In this document: positions 1-7,643 of the stretch, in pieces
How the letters are laid out: every line of letters starts with the position of its first letter
Numbering within the stretch: the first letter of the stretch is position 1
Assembly (NCBI RefSeq): GCF_000701405.1
Contig: NZ_JNIV01000121.1
Location: 1 to 11,790, forward strand
Origin: Deinococcus marmoris DSM 12784
Lineage (GTDB): Bacteria; Deinococcota; Deinococci; Deinococcales; Deinococcaceae
Direction: 5' to 3'
DNA length: 11,790 nucleotides
Program-made: the position numbers and the translations under genes
The notes under the pieces: generated by a model
What the model was told of the DNA's origin: nothing
Database searches by the model: none
What the model saw: the letters and a program-made list of their open reading frames with translations, nothing else

Positions 1-270
1 GAATTTGTGCTGACCGAGGCTCTCGGTCAGCAGTGGAATGCCTCAACCTATGCCTGCCACGCGCACAGTCCCTGGGAGAAGGGATCTGTGGAGAACACTA
101 ACGGGTTGCTGAGACAGTTTTTCCCGAAGGGGACGGACTTTACAGTGATGGAGCTGTCCACAGTGATAGCCGCCCAGCACCTGCTGAACAACAGACCCCG
201 AAAAGTGTTGGGGTATCGCACGCCCCAAGAGGTACACTCGGCCCATCAGAGTGGTGCGCTAGCAACTTGA
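1..270 (+). CDS. IS30-family transposase, C-terminal part (5' end outside window)
   Basis: The frame is open from base 1 and ends at TGA 268-270, so only the last 89 codons are seen. They hold the end of the DDE integrase core. The stretch around residues 23-40 of the visible part (SPWEKGSVENTNGLLRQFFP) is the IS30-family signature that carries the catalytic glutamate (E in VENTNG). It is followed by the usual NNRPRK...LGYRTPQEV tail. The protein would cut and join the ends of its own IS. The visible part has no internal stop, so the copy may be intact upstream. The right IS end should lie within a few tens of bases of the stop codon. The family call is confident; activity of this copy is unknown. 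Confidence 0.9.
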   Translation, partial: EFVLTEALGQQWNASTYACHAHSPWEKGSVENTNGLLRQFFPKGTDFTVMELSTVIAAQHLLNNRPRKVLGYRTPQEVHSAHQSGALAT

Positions 271-416
271 ACTCGCCAAACTCCGTTTGGAGCTTGGTCA
301 GGTTGTGGGGGATGACGGCCAGAACGATGTGCTGTCGCAATGAGGCCAGTGTTTCGGTGTGAACTGACCAGATACCCTCCGCAAGCAACTTCAACTCACC
401 TGAACTCACCAAATCC
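261..416. repeat. Paired copies of a putative IS30 end sequence, 123 bp apart
   Basis: AGCAACTTGAACTCGCC (261-277) overlaps the transposase stop codon. A degenerate copy, AGCAACTTCAACTCACC, begins at 384. A second related piece, TGAACTCACCAAATCC (401-416), matches TGAACTCGCCAAACTCC (268-284). The offset from 261 to 384 is exactly 123 bases. The position over the end of an IS30 transposase gene suggests a terminal repeat, with the second copy a decayed or earlier IS end. The left end of the element is outside the window, so the terminal repeat cannot be confirmed. Confidence 0.4.
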
Positions 417-913
417 AGATTAGGACCTACGTGTGGAGCTGGTGCCCTGGGGACCCGACTCGAACGGCTGTTCAGCCTTGTCACTCTTGTATGGGTGTCG
501 TGGTGACGAGGCAGGGTCAATACAGCGGCCCATTCAGGTCAGGAGCGCATGTTCGCCAGCCTCCTGGCCTGGCGACCTCCGACTGAGAACGGTTGACCCA
601 CGCCCTGAGATCGGCCAGCCCAACTGTTTCGACCTTCGTCGCTCTCTTGACTGGAGCTTTTTCAGCTCCTGGTGGGCTTGGAAAGTGACAGCCGCGCCCT
701 CGTTTGGGACGGCAAAAGAGAAGAGGCATAGACTCAATGACCACCTCCGCTGGTAGACTCCCATTTATGCCGTGATCAACAATTGGATACGGTCTGTATA
801 ACCCAATCTCGCCGTGGCCGCAGAGCATCGCCGCGTACCTCTGCGCCAGACCTTCTATTCTGATCAGCTCGGCTCATCCGCCGACAACGTGGATGTGTTC
901 ATCTGGAAGGTCT
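271..913. other. Intergenic stretch without a convincing gene
   Basis: No open frame here has a recognisable domain, a good ribosome site and natural-looking composition together. The stretch holds the second IS30-end-like repeat (384-416). It also has small inverted repeats: CCAAAC/GTTTGG at 276-290 and GGAGCT/AGCTCC at 653-669. A GGCATA/TATGCC pair spans 725-771 with TAGACTC repeated inside it at 729 and 754. On the - strand, bases 425-260 stay open and read like a protein fragment (see findings). The most likely history is repeated IS insertion and decay. The promoter of the next gene should lie near its right end; TATTCT at 856-861 is a possible -10, but no -35 box is evident. Confidence 0.5.
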
Positions 914-2239
914 ATGCCCTCCCGTCATCTCTTCCTAATTTTTCTGCTCCTCCTCGGGCCAGCTCTCGCGGCCCCCAGCAAAGTGACGGTGCGTTCCGGG
1001 GACACGCTGTTTAAAATCGCCACGCGCGCGGGCCTTAGCGTGGCGCAGCTCAAGGCGGCCAACGGCTTAAAAGGTGACACCATCCGGCCAGGGCAGGTGC
1101 TGAAGCTGAGCAGGGTGACGGCTGTAGTGGCCATTCCCGCGCGCGCGCCAGCCGCAGCCTCCACTGCCGTGACCTACACGGTCCAGCGCGGCGACTTCCT
1201 AAGCAAGATCGCGGGCAGATACGGCGTCAGCGTCGGTGCGCTTCAGGCGGCCAACAGGCTAAGCGGCACGCTGATCACGCCAGGGCAGCGCCTGAAGATT
1301 CCGGCGCGTGGCGCGGCCCCGGCCCCCCGGCCCACCACCGAGGTCCGCACGCTCTTCACCTACATCTACATGAAGCGCACGGAAACGCCCACCATCATCG
1401 CGCGGCGCTACCGCATCAACGTGGACAAACTGCGCCGCATCAACAATCTGGGCAGTGCCCGCTACATCGTGCCGGGGATCAAGCTGCTGGTGCCATCGCA
1501 CGTTCCGGTGCCGATTCCACCCAGACCACAGGGCCGCGCCGCCACCTACAAGCAGCTCAGGCCGCTGAATATCCCGGTGCAGGTGGTCAACGTGGACCTG
1601 CGCTGGCGCGATGTGCTGGTGGCCCCCGTGCTGCCCGGCGGAGGTCTGAACTTCGGCTCCGGCGCGCGGGTGGGGCAACTGGCCCGCATCAGCGGCGCGC
1701 AGGCGATCATCAACGGCTCGTACTTCCACCCGCACAGCTTCGCCCCCGCCGGGGACATCGTGATGCAGGGGCGCATGCTGACCTGGGGCCGCATTCCGCA
1801 GGCGCTGGCGATCACGCCCGACAACCGCGCGGCCATCCGGGCCAGCACCACCGGACTGCTGCAAATTCCGCTGAACAGCGCTTGGCAAGGCATGGAAACC
1901 GTGATCGCCACCGGGCCGCGCATCCTGGCCGGGGGCCGGGTGCAGTACCGGTACAGCAATGCTTTCCGCGATCCGGCCCTGTTTGGCCGCGCGGCGAGGA
2001 GCGCCATCGGCCTGATCAGCAACCGCGATCTGGTGATGGTCAGCACCCGGTCCCGCCTGACCATCACCGAGATGGCCAAGGTCATGTCCCGCCTGGGCAT
2101 TCAGGACGCCCTGCTGCTGGACGGCGGCAGCTCCACCGGACTGGCCTGGAACGGCAAACCCGTGCTAGACAGCGTCCGCAAGGTCAGCTACGGCATCGGT
2201 GTGTTCACCGGGTACACGGGGCGGCGGTATATCCGCTGA
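914..2239 (+). CDS. Secreted LysM-repeat protein with phosphodiester glycosidase (NAGPA/DUF2233) domain
   Basis: This 441-residue protein opens with a signal peptide (MPSRHLFLIFLLLLGPALA, cleavage near residue 19-21). Three LysM motifs follow at about 24-66 (VRSGDTLFKIA), 87-130 (VQRGDFLSKIA) and 148-194 (a divergent third copy). Pro/Ala-rich linkers separate them. Residues about 219-433 match the phosphodiester glycosidase family: INGSYFHPHSFAPAGD near 266-281, RSAIGL at 362-367 and LLLDGGSSTG at 400-409. LysM repeats bind peptidoglycan or other GlcNAc polymers, so the enzyme is probably anchored in the envelope and acts on a sugar-phosphodiester; the substrate is unknown. The start at 914 was chosen for the signal peptide and the GGAAGG at 905-910, which is rather close. 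An in-frame ATG at 893 would add seven residues. It appears to be monocistronic. Confidence 0.88.
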   Translation: MPSRHLFLIFLLLLGPALAAPSKVTVRSGDTLFKIATRAGLSVAQLKAANGLKGDTIRPGQVLKLSRVTAVVAIPARAPAAASTAVTYTVQRGDFLSKIAGRYGVSVGALQAANRLSGTLITPGQRLKIPARGAAPAPRPTTEVRTLFTYIYMKRTETPTIIARRYRINVDKLRRINNLGSARYIVPGIKLLVPSHVPVPIPPRPQGRAATYKQLRPLNIPVQVVNVDLRWRDVLVAPVLPGGGLNFGSGARVGQLARISGAQAIINGSYFHPHSFAPAGDIVMQGRMLTWGRIPQALAITPDNRAAIRASTTGLLQIPLNSAWQGMETVIATGPRILAGGRVQYRYSNAFRDPALFGRAARSAIGLISNRDLVMVSTRSRLTITEMAKVMSRLGIQDALLLDGGSSTGLAWNGKPVLDSVRKVSYGIGVFTGYTGRRYIR

Positions 2240-2392
2240 GTGAAGACTCCAAAATTCAAGCATGGAAATTCCTTTCCAGACCTATTCTGCGGGAGGCAAA
2301 GGCCAGCCAGCCTGGAGAACATATGCGTCTCCAAAGGTTTCTTCAGCCACGCTTGTCCGCCACCCGGCCACTTTCTGCCCTACCATAGCGGG
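2240..2392. other. Spacer between LysM gene and rbfA with two weak hairpins
   Basis: TGGAAA/TTTCCA (2263-2278, 4-base loop) and TGGAGA/TCTCCA (2313-2333, 9-base loop) could end transcription of the upstream gene. Neither is followed by a T-run, so a terminator is only possible. An open frame runs from a GTG at 2240 through the leader ORF, but most of it looks non-coding. Confidence 0.25.
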
Positions 2393-2393
2393 A
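2381..2393 (+). promoter_or_regulatory. Putative leaderless promoter -10 box for the rbfA operon
   Basis: TACCAT (2381-2386) fits the TANNNT -10 consensus. It is followed after six bases by ATG at 2393, the spacing of leaderless Deinococcus transcripts. There is no clear -35 hexamer at 17-18 bases. The ATG opens a short leader ORF rather than rbfA itself. Confidence 0.4.
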
Positions 2394-2434
2394 TGACTTC
2401 TGGTATTTTCCCCCTTTCCCGGTGCCGGGCATGA
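2393..2434 (+). CDS. Possible 13-codon leader ORF overlapping the rbfA start
   Basis: ATG 2393 starts the peptide [13 protein letters not shown]. Its TGA (2432-2434) overlaps the rbfA ATG (2431-2433) as ATGA. If the transcript begins at 2393, ribosomes loading on the 5' ATG could reinitiate at rbfA, which has no good Shine-Dalgarno sequence of its own. This is inferred from arrangement only. The alternative is that the ORF is chance and rbfA uses GTG 2422. Confidence 0.35.
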   Translation: MTSGIFPLSRCRA

Positions 2435-2718
2435 AGCCCGAGCAGGTTCAGTCCCAGATCACGCGCGTGCTGAGCGAGGCAATTTCCGGCCTACGTGACC
2501 CGCGCGTGCCGCTGATCGTGACCGTCGAGCGCGTGACCCTGACCCCCGATTTCAGTCTGGCGCGCGTATATGTCAGTGCGCTGGGGGCCGATATGCCCGG
2601 ATTGATCGAGGCCCTGACCCACGCGCGCGGCCACCTGCAACGTCAGGTGGCCGATCAGGTCCGTATGCGCCGCACGCCCACGCTGGAATTTCGCTCTGCG
2701 GAGGACAATCTGCTGTGA
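2431..2718 (+). CDS. rbfA: Ribosome-binding factor A
   Basis: This 95-residue protein has the RbfA KH-type fold pattern. The N-terminus reads [18 protein letters not shown] (about residues 8-25), followed by the hallmark strand [16 protein letters not shown] (about 38-53) and a C-terminal [11 protein letters not shown]. RbfA binds the 30S subunit and assists late 16S rRNA 5'-end maturation, especially in the cold. It lacks the C-terminal extension of the E. coli protein (about 133 residues), as many short bacterial versions do. ATG 2431 gives the conserved N-terminus; an in-frame GTG at 2422 would add three residues. The gene overlaps the next one by four bases, so the two are likely co-translated. 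Confidence 0.9.
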   Translation: MKPEQVQSQITRVLSEAISGLRDPRVPLIVTVERVTLTPDFSLARVYVSALGADMPGLIEALTHARGHLQRQVADQVRMRRTPTLEFRSAEDNLL

Positions 2719-3110
2719 GTGTGTCTATTCAGACCACCATTCGCGTGCGCTACGCCGAGACCGACATGATGGGCGTCGTCCACCACGCCACCTACCCGGT
2801 GTGGTTCGAGGTGGGCCGCACGGACCTGATGCGCGAAATGGGATTGCCCTACACCGAGATCGAGGCGCGCGGCTACTACCTGATGCTCTCGGGCCTGAAC
2901 GTGGAATACCGCCGCGCCGCCCGCTACGACGATGAGTTGACCGTTACCACCCGCATCTCTGCCATCCGCAGCCGCACCGTGACCTTCGTGTATGAAGTCC
3001 GGCGCGGCGAGGAACTGCTGGCCACGGGCGAGAGCCGCCACATCGCCACCGACAAGCAGTACCGCCCAGCGCGGATGCCGGATGACGTGCTGGCGGCGTT
3101 GGGCGGCTAA
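2715..3110 (+). CDS. Acyl-CoA thioesterase, YbgC/4HBT hot-dog family
   Basis: This 131-residue single hot-dog domain has the family active-site block [20 protein letters not shown] at residues 12-31. Asp17 is in the catalytic position and the His pair is at 23-24. Family members hydrolyse short-chain or aromatic acyl-CoA thioesters in the cytoplasm; YbgC homologues are linked to the envelope and phospholipid metabolism. The substrate here cannot be read from the sequence. The GTG start at 2715 forms GTGA with the rbfA stop and is preceded by GGAGG at 2700-2704 (10-base spacing), which supports it over a GTG at 2721. It is the last gene of the rbfA pair and meets the convergent deacetylase gene 19 bases later. 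Confidence 0.88.
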   Translation: MSVSIQTTIRVRYAETDMMGVVHHATYPVWFEVGRTDLMREMGLPYTEIEARGYYLMLSGLNVEYRRAARYDDELTVTTRISAIRSRTVTFVYEVRRGEELLATGESRHIATDKQYRPARMPDDVLAALGG

Positions 3111-3124
3111 ATTGGGCGGCTAAT
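3099..3124 (+). repeat. 13-bp tandem duplication carrying the thioesterase stop codon
   Basis: TTGGGCGGCTAA occurs at 3099-3110 and again at 3112-3123, exactly 13 bases apart. The first copy carries the last codons and TAA of the thioesterase gene; the second lies in the 19-base convergent gap. It looks like a small slippage or end-joining duplication. Confidence 0.7.
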
Positions 3125-3129
3125 CCTCT

Positions 3130-3885
3130 TTAATCCAGATAATCCCGCGCCCGCAGGTGGCTGGCGCGCAGGTTGAAGCGCTCGGCGTACTTGACCCCGG
3201 CCAGACGCCCCGCCCCCGCACGCCCCTCGCGGAACAGTTCATCGGTCCACTGCCACTTGTAGAAATCGCGGTAGTACGAGGCGATGGCGGCGGCGGTTTC
3301 CAGCGTGTCCTCGATGTCCACGAAGACTTCAGGGTACGGACTGGCCGGGGCAAAATACTGGTAGAAGCGGATCGGATCGCGCCACGCTTCCAGACGGCGC
3401 ACATCCTCACCGCTTTCCACAGCGTCATCGCCACTCAGATCGGGGGCTGGAGGCATAGGCTCGCCGCCGCCCTCCTCATTGACGATCTTGGGGATGCGGG
3501 CCAGCGTGATGGCGTCAAAGGCGATTTTGGCGGTCATGCGGTGGTCCGGGTGCGGGTGATCGTCGCTCCAGGTGATGACGGCGTTGGGGCGGAAGGTGGC
3601 GTACAGCTTGGCGAGTTGCAGCGCCTCGTCGCGGTGTCCGGTCATGCGGCTATCGCCCATGTCAAAGAAATAGTATTGAGCGCCGATTTTCCCGGCCACC
3701 CACGCGCCATGCTCGCGCCGGATGCGGGTCACTTCCTCGTGCGAGGTGTCACCGAACTGGCTGGCGAGTTCACCCAGCGTGGTCCAGACCAGCATGATCT
3801 CGTCGCCGCGCGCCGCGTGTTTCGCCAGGGTTCCAGCGCAACCGATCTCGTCATCCGGGTGGGCAAAGACAGCCATGATTCGCAT
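3130..3885 (-). CDS. PIG-L family deacetylase (BshB-like)
   Basis: This 251-residue protein begins MRIMAVFAHPDDEIG, giving the zinc-binding AHPDDE motif at residues 8-13 near the N-terminus. The third ligand motif, HPDH, is at 112-115 (within SDDHPHPDH). These define the LmbE/PIG-L fold, which removes an acetyl group from GlcNAc-type substrates. Deinococcus makes bacillithiol, so a BshB role (deacetylating GlcNAc-malate) is plausible but not proven; mycothiol-conjugate-amidase-like functions are the alternative. ATG 3885 is preferred to the upstream start at 3924. It puts AHPDDE at its usual position, and a TATCCT -10 box lies seven bases before it, fitting a leaderless mRNA. The gene also lies 45 bases after the DUF4870 gene and could be co-transcribed. 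Confidence 0.87.
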   Translation of the reverse strand: MRIMAVFAHPDDEIGCAGTLAKHAARGDEIMLVWTTLGELASQFGDTSHEEVTRIRREHGAWVAGKIGAQYYFFDMGDSRMTGHRDEALQLAKLYATFRPNAVITWSDDHPHPDHRMTAKIAFDAITLARIPKIVNEEGGGEPMPPAPDLSGDDAVESGEDVRRLEAWRDPIRFYQYFAPASPYPEVFVDIEDTLETAAAIASYYRDFYKWQWTDELFREGRAGAGRLAGVKYAERFNLRASHLRARDYLD

Positions 3886-3892
3886 GGGGCAC

Positions 3893-3898
3893 AGGATA
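3893..3898 (-). promoter_or_regulatory. -10 box TATCCT for leaderless deacetylase mRNA
   Basis: On the - strand TATCCT is followed by seven bases and then the ATG at 3885, with no Shine-Dalgarno sequence between. No good -35 box is visible, so the promoter would be weak or activator-dependent. Confidence 0.45.
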
Positions 3899-3930
3899 CT
3901 CCCCGCCCCACACGTCTGGCCCACGAACCA

Positions 3931-4407
3931 TCAGCGCAGGAAGCGGATGCTCAGGGGGTAGTGGTACGGCTGCCCGGCACTGACCCGCACCACCGCCACG
4001 ATCATGAAGATGAACGGGATGATACTCAGCAGCAGCAGCAGCGGCACAAAGAACACGAAGAAGGCGGCGAAGGTGCCCAGAAAGGCAAAGGCCCCGAAAT
4101 CCTGCGAACCCGCCGCCGTTCCCAGCGCCCCGCCCAGAATGCCCAGACTGAACAGGACGAAGGCGAGAATGCCGATGAGAACGCCATACAGCCACATACT
4201 CAGTTGAAAGTTCAGCGCCTCCTTGCCCTGCTGGTCCAGCGCGGGGCTGCGGTCCCGCAGGGCCAGCCACGCCACCAGCGGCCCCAGCACGTTGCCCAGC
4301 GTGGGCAGCAGGAAGCCCGCCAGCGGCGACAGATGCGTCAGGATGGCCGGGGTACGGTCCGCTTCGGGAATGGCAAGCATGGGGCGGGTCTGGTGGGGGG
4401 CGCTCAT
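3931..4407 (-). CDS. DUF4870 (Tic20-like) integral membrane protein
   Basis: This 158-residue protein carries the DUF4870 signature: AILTHLSPLAGFLLP (about 21-35), then LGNVLGPLVAWL with an RDRSPALDQQGKEALNFQ segment (51-68) between hydrophobic helices. Predicted membrane segments lie near 26-50, 70-95 and 107-140, the last two rich in Phe/Leu. The family is widespread, small and of unknown biochemical function; it resembles Tic20-type membrane proteins. ATG 4407 gives a typical N-terminus and sits five bases after a TACTGT -10 box. ATG 4380 is an alternative. Its promoter is back-to-back with that of the RNase H gene. The PIG-L deacetylase gene follows 45 bases downstream. Confidence 0.85.
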   Translation of the reverse strand: MSAPHQTRPMLAIPEADRTPAILTHLSPLAGFLLPTLGNVLGPLVAWLALRDRSPALDQQGKEALNFQLSMWLYGVLIGILAFVLFSLGILGGALGTAAGSQDFGAFAFLGTFAAFFVFFVPLLLLLSIIPFIFMIVAVVRVSAGQPYHYPLSIRFLR

Positions 4408-4409
4408 GC

Positions 4410-4446
4410 TTGACAGTACGCGCCCGGCCTGCTTACAGTTCCGTGG
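4410..4446 (+). promoter_or_regulatory. Promoter of leaderless RNase HI gene, overlapping the divergent promoter
   Basis: A perfect -35 TTGACA (4410-4415) is separated by 18 bases from a -10 TACAGT (4434-4439). ATG 4447 follows after seven bases, so the transcript should begin at or next to the start codon. On the other strand TACTGT (4414-4419) is the -10 of the DUF4870 gene and overlaps this -35. GCTTGACAGT (4408-4417) and GCTTACAGTT (4431-4440) are near-direct repeats 23 bases apart. Confidence 0.7.
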
Positions 4447-5001
4447 ATGACGCGCCCCCGAACCTCCTATCCAAAAACTGCCGCCCGAAAAGCGCAGGAC
4501 AAGGCGCGCGATCTGCTGCCGCTGAAAGCCGGTATCCAACCAGAAACACCCGTGGCTGGAAACACCGTGGACCTGTTCAGCGATGGCGCGTGCGACACGA
4601 TGGCCGGGCACGGCGGCTGGGCCTGCATCCTGCGCACCGGGGAGCATGAACTAATGCTGAGCGGCAACGAGGAAGGCACCACCAACAACCGCATGGAGTT
4701 GCGCGGCCTGCTGGAAGGCTTGCTGAGCCTCAAGCGCCCGTGTCAGGTGCGCGTGATTACCGACAGCCAATATCTCCGCAAGGCATTCACCGACGGCTGG
4801 ATTCTGAACTGGCAGCGCAACGGCTGGAAAACGGCCAGCAAAGAACCCGTCAAGAATCAGGATTTGTGGGAAGCACTGGTGGAGCAGGCGAAAACCCACG
4901 CCCTGACCTTCATCTGGGTCAAGGGCCACGCTGGACACGGCGAGAACGAACGTGTGGACGAACTGGCCGTGCAGGAGCGGAAGAAACTCAGGGCGCAGTA
5001 A
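4447..5001 (+). CDS. rnhA: Ribonuclease HI
   Basis: This 184-residue protein has all four acidic catalytic residues of RNase HI: Asp46 (DLFSDGACD), Glu84 (NNRMELRG), Asp106 (VITDSQYL) and Asp171 (ENERVDELA). The handle region reads WILNWQRNGWKTASKEPVKN (118-137) and the catalytic-loop His is in WVKGHAGH. It degrades the RNA strand of RNA-DNA hybrids, removing primers and R-loops. The RNase H fold begins only near residue 40; the first 38 residues form a basic extension (MTRPRTSYPKTAARKAQDKA...). The leaderless promoter directly in front of ATG 4447 supports keeping this extension. The 3' end overlaps the convergent GNAT gene by 14 bases. Confidence 0.92.
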   Translation: MTRPRTSYPKTAARKAQDKARDLLPLKAGIQPETPVAGNTVDLFSDGACDTMAGHGGWACILRTGEHELMLSGNEEGTTNNRMELRGLLEGLLSLKRPCQVRVITDSQYLRKAFTDGWILNWQRNGWKTASKEPVKNQDLWEALVEQAKTHALTFIWVKGHAGHGENERVDELAVQERKKLRAQ

Positions 5002-5395
5002 GCGTGCAGAGGTATCTGCGCCGCCCACCTCTGGCCGGAGCTTCCATAATCTCAAACCCGCTGCGACGATAGAACTCCACCGAGTCGTCGTCCGTTTCTG
5101 CCATCAGTTGCGACAGATTCAGATGTGCGGCGATGGCGCGGAGAAGCCCACGCCCGTAGCCCTTCTCTCCTGCATCCGGGTGTGTGCCGATGTGCAGCAC
5201 TTCCGCTGCCCGTCCAGAAACTCGCAGGCCCGCTGCGCTGACGGTCTGACCGCCCACATCCCAGACGAAAAGCCGCTGCTCACCTTCTGTCCGGTACGCC
5301 TCTAAAGTGCGCTCAATACGGGCCGGATCAGGGAACATGGCACGGCTCAGCAGGGCGGCGATTTCGGGCGTGAGCAAGGAAGCGGGGCGCAGCAT
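4988..5395 (-). CDS. GNAT-family N-acetyltransferase
   Basis: This 135-residue protein has the GNAT core: the strand VLHIGTHPD (66-74) followed by the acetyl-CoA pyrophosphate loop EKGYGRGLL (77-85), then the C-terminal AETDDDSVEFYRRSGFEIME (99-118). It transfers an acetyl group from acetyl-CoA to an amine; the substrate is not predictable. ATG 5395 lies six bases after TAGCAT (5402-5407 on the - strand), again fitting a leaderless start. It is convergent with rnhA and overlaps its last codons, so antisense interference between the two is possible. Confidence 0.82.
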   Translation of the reverse strand: MLRPASLLTPEIAALLSRAMFPDPARIERTLEAYRTEGEQRLFVWDVGGQTVSAAGLRVSGRAAEVLHIGTHPDAGEKGYGRGLLRAIAAHLNLSQLMAETDDDSVEFYRRSGFEIMEAPARGGRRRYLCTLTAP

Positions 5396-5401
5396 AGGCC
5401 G

Positions 5402-5407
5402 ATGCTA
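5402..5407 (-). promoter_or_regulatory. -10 box TAGCAT for leaderless GNAT gene
   Basis: TAGCAT on the - strand is followed by six bases and ATG 5395. The best -35 candidate, TCTTTC at 5425-5430, is poor and coincides with the T-rich tail of the suf terminator. Confidence 0.4.
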
Positions 5408-5424
5408 ACGAACGCGCCGGGCCA

Positions 5425-5477
5425 GAAAGAACCCCCGCCACAGAGAATCCTGAACAGCAGATTCCGCGTGGCGGGGG
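5425..5477 (-). terminator. Intrinsic terminator of the suf locus
   Basis: Read on the - strand after sufD, CCCCCGCCAC (5477-5468) pairs perfectly with GTGGCGGGGG (5441-5432). A second inner stem, GAATC/GATTC, lies in the 26-base loop. The hairpin is followed by TTCTTTC. It begins 18 bases after the sufD stop, and nothing comparable follows on the + strand. Confidence 0.8.
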
Positions 5478-5495
5478 CGCTCAGGGCTGCCCGGT

Positions 5496-6848
<1,353 letters not shown>

Positions 6849-6876
6849 TGTTCCTCCTGAAGGTCAAGGGCGGGGC

Positions 6877-7236
6877 TTAGCGAAAGAAAGATTCGACTTC
6901 CAGCACGAAGCCGCCCGGTGTGTTGAAGTAAAAGGTCAGCCGCCCGTGGTTCTCGCTTGGGGGCGTGATGGTGTAGCCGCCGTCCGTCAGTTGCTGGTAA
7001 ATGGCGCGCACCTGTTCCGGCGTGTCCTGCAAAAAGCCGATGTGGAAGACCCTGGGGTACGCCACGTCCTTGGCCTTGAACACCGAAATGAGCGAGTCGT
7101 TGTCGTCGCACAGGAAGGCCATGCGCTCGTCCATCGGCATCCCGTCGCCTGCCGGACGCAGGCCGAAGTAGGTCTGGAACAGTTCCACGGTGGCGGGCAC
7201 GTCGGTCACGCCCAGATTGATGTGGTTGAGTTTCAA
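6877..7236 (-). CDS. VOC-superfamily (glyoxalase/dioxygenase-fold) protein, TTG start
   Basis: This 119-residue protein shows the paired beta-alpha-beta-beta-beta units of the vicinal oxygen chelate fold. Candidate metal ligands are in their usual places: His5 (MKLNHINLGV), His65 (RVFHIGFL) and Glu113 (GGFVLEVES). Members include glyoxalases, ring-cleaving dioxygenases and thiol-transfer resistance enzymes such as FosB. The substrate is unknown, and a bacillithiol-dependent or detoxifying role is only a guess. The start is TTG 7236 with AGGAG at 7242-7246 (five-base spacing); there is no ATG nearby. The TTG overlaps the toxin stop codon as TTGA, implying translational coupling. sufD follows after 28 bases. 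Confidence 0.85.
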   Translation of the reverse strand: MKLNHINLGVTDVPATVELFQTYFGLRPAGDGMPMDERMAFLCDDNDSLISVFKAKDVAYPRVFHIGFLQDTPEQVRAIYQQLTDGGYTITPPSENHGRLTFYFNTPGGFVLEVESFFR

Positions 7237-7643
7237 GGTTGCTCCTGTCGCCAGTCCGAGAGGGAGAGACCGGGAACGCGCCGAAAATGACTGGTGTTGC
7301 GGGTGACGAGGGTGGCCCCGTGGCGCAGGGTGGTGGCGGCGATCAGCAGATCAGCGTCGTCTATCAACGCGCCCGCCATCCTGAGTTGGTGGTGGAGCAG
7401 GGCGGCAATGTCGGCGGCTTCGCGGTCAAAATCCAGAATGGACAGATGGGTCACGAGGCTGTCCAAAACTCCCAGGCGACGGGCGTATTCCGGCTTCAGG
7501 AGACTGCGCCGCGCTTCATAAAGAACAACGGCAGGCACCGTCAGCTCTTCTCCAGCAGCCACGGCAGTGCGGTAATGCTGATCCACCACCGCCTCCTTTT
7601 TCTGTAGCGCGATCAGAATACTGGTGTCCAGTACCAGGATCAT
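7233..7643 (-). CDS. vapC: VapC-type PIN-domain toxin (ribonuclease)
   Basis: This 136-residue PIN domain starts MILVLDTSILIALQ, with the first acidic residue Asp6. Glu43 is in VVLYEARRSLL, Asp98 is in IDDADLLIAATTL, and the final TRNTSHFRRVPGL (114-126) carries the usual C-terminal polar position. PIN toxins are Mg-dependent endoribonucleases, often acting on tRNA or rRNA, and are held inactive by the cognate antitoxin. The start forms ATGA with the stop of the antitoxin gene, the classic vapBC arrangement. Its own stop overlaps the VOC start codon. A solo regulatory PIN protein is less likely given the upstream small gene. Confidence 0.9.
   Translation of the reverse strand: MILVLDTSILIALQKKEAVVDQHYRTAVAAGEELTVPAVVLYEARRSLLKPEYARRLGVLDSLVTHLSILDFDREAADIAALLHHQLRMAGALIDDADLLIAATTLRHGATLVTRNTSHFRRVPGLSLSDWRQEQP

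Noticed and set aside
276..290. CCAAAC/GTTTGG hairpin as a terminator of the IS30 transposase
   Set aside because: The stem is six pairs, has no following T-run and falls within the putative IS end; not enough for a terminator.
433..828. Overlapping open frames on both strands in the gap after the IS30 end
   Set aside because: They lack ribosome sites, recognisable motifs and natural-looking composition; treated as non-coding.
1259..2100. Two - strand open frames inside the LysM gene
   Set aside because: They are antisense to a gene with three LysM motifs and a full catalytic domain, and have biased Arg/Gly/His composition.
3157..4413. 418-codon + strand open frame
   Set aside because: It is antisense to the deacetylase and DUF4870 genes, both of which have clear family motifs. 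Its Gln/His/Arg-rich low-complexity composition is typical of GC-rich shadow frames.
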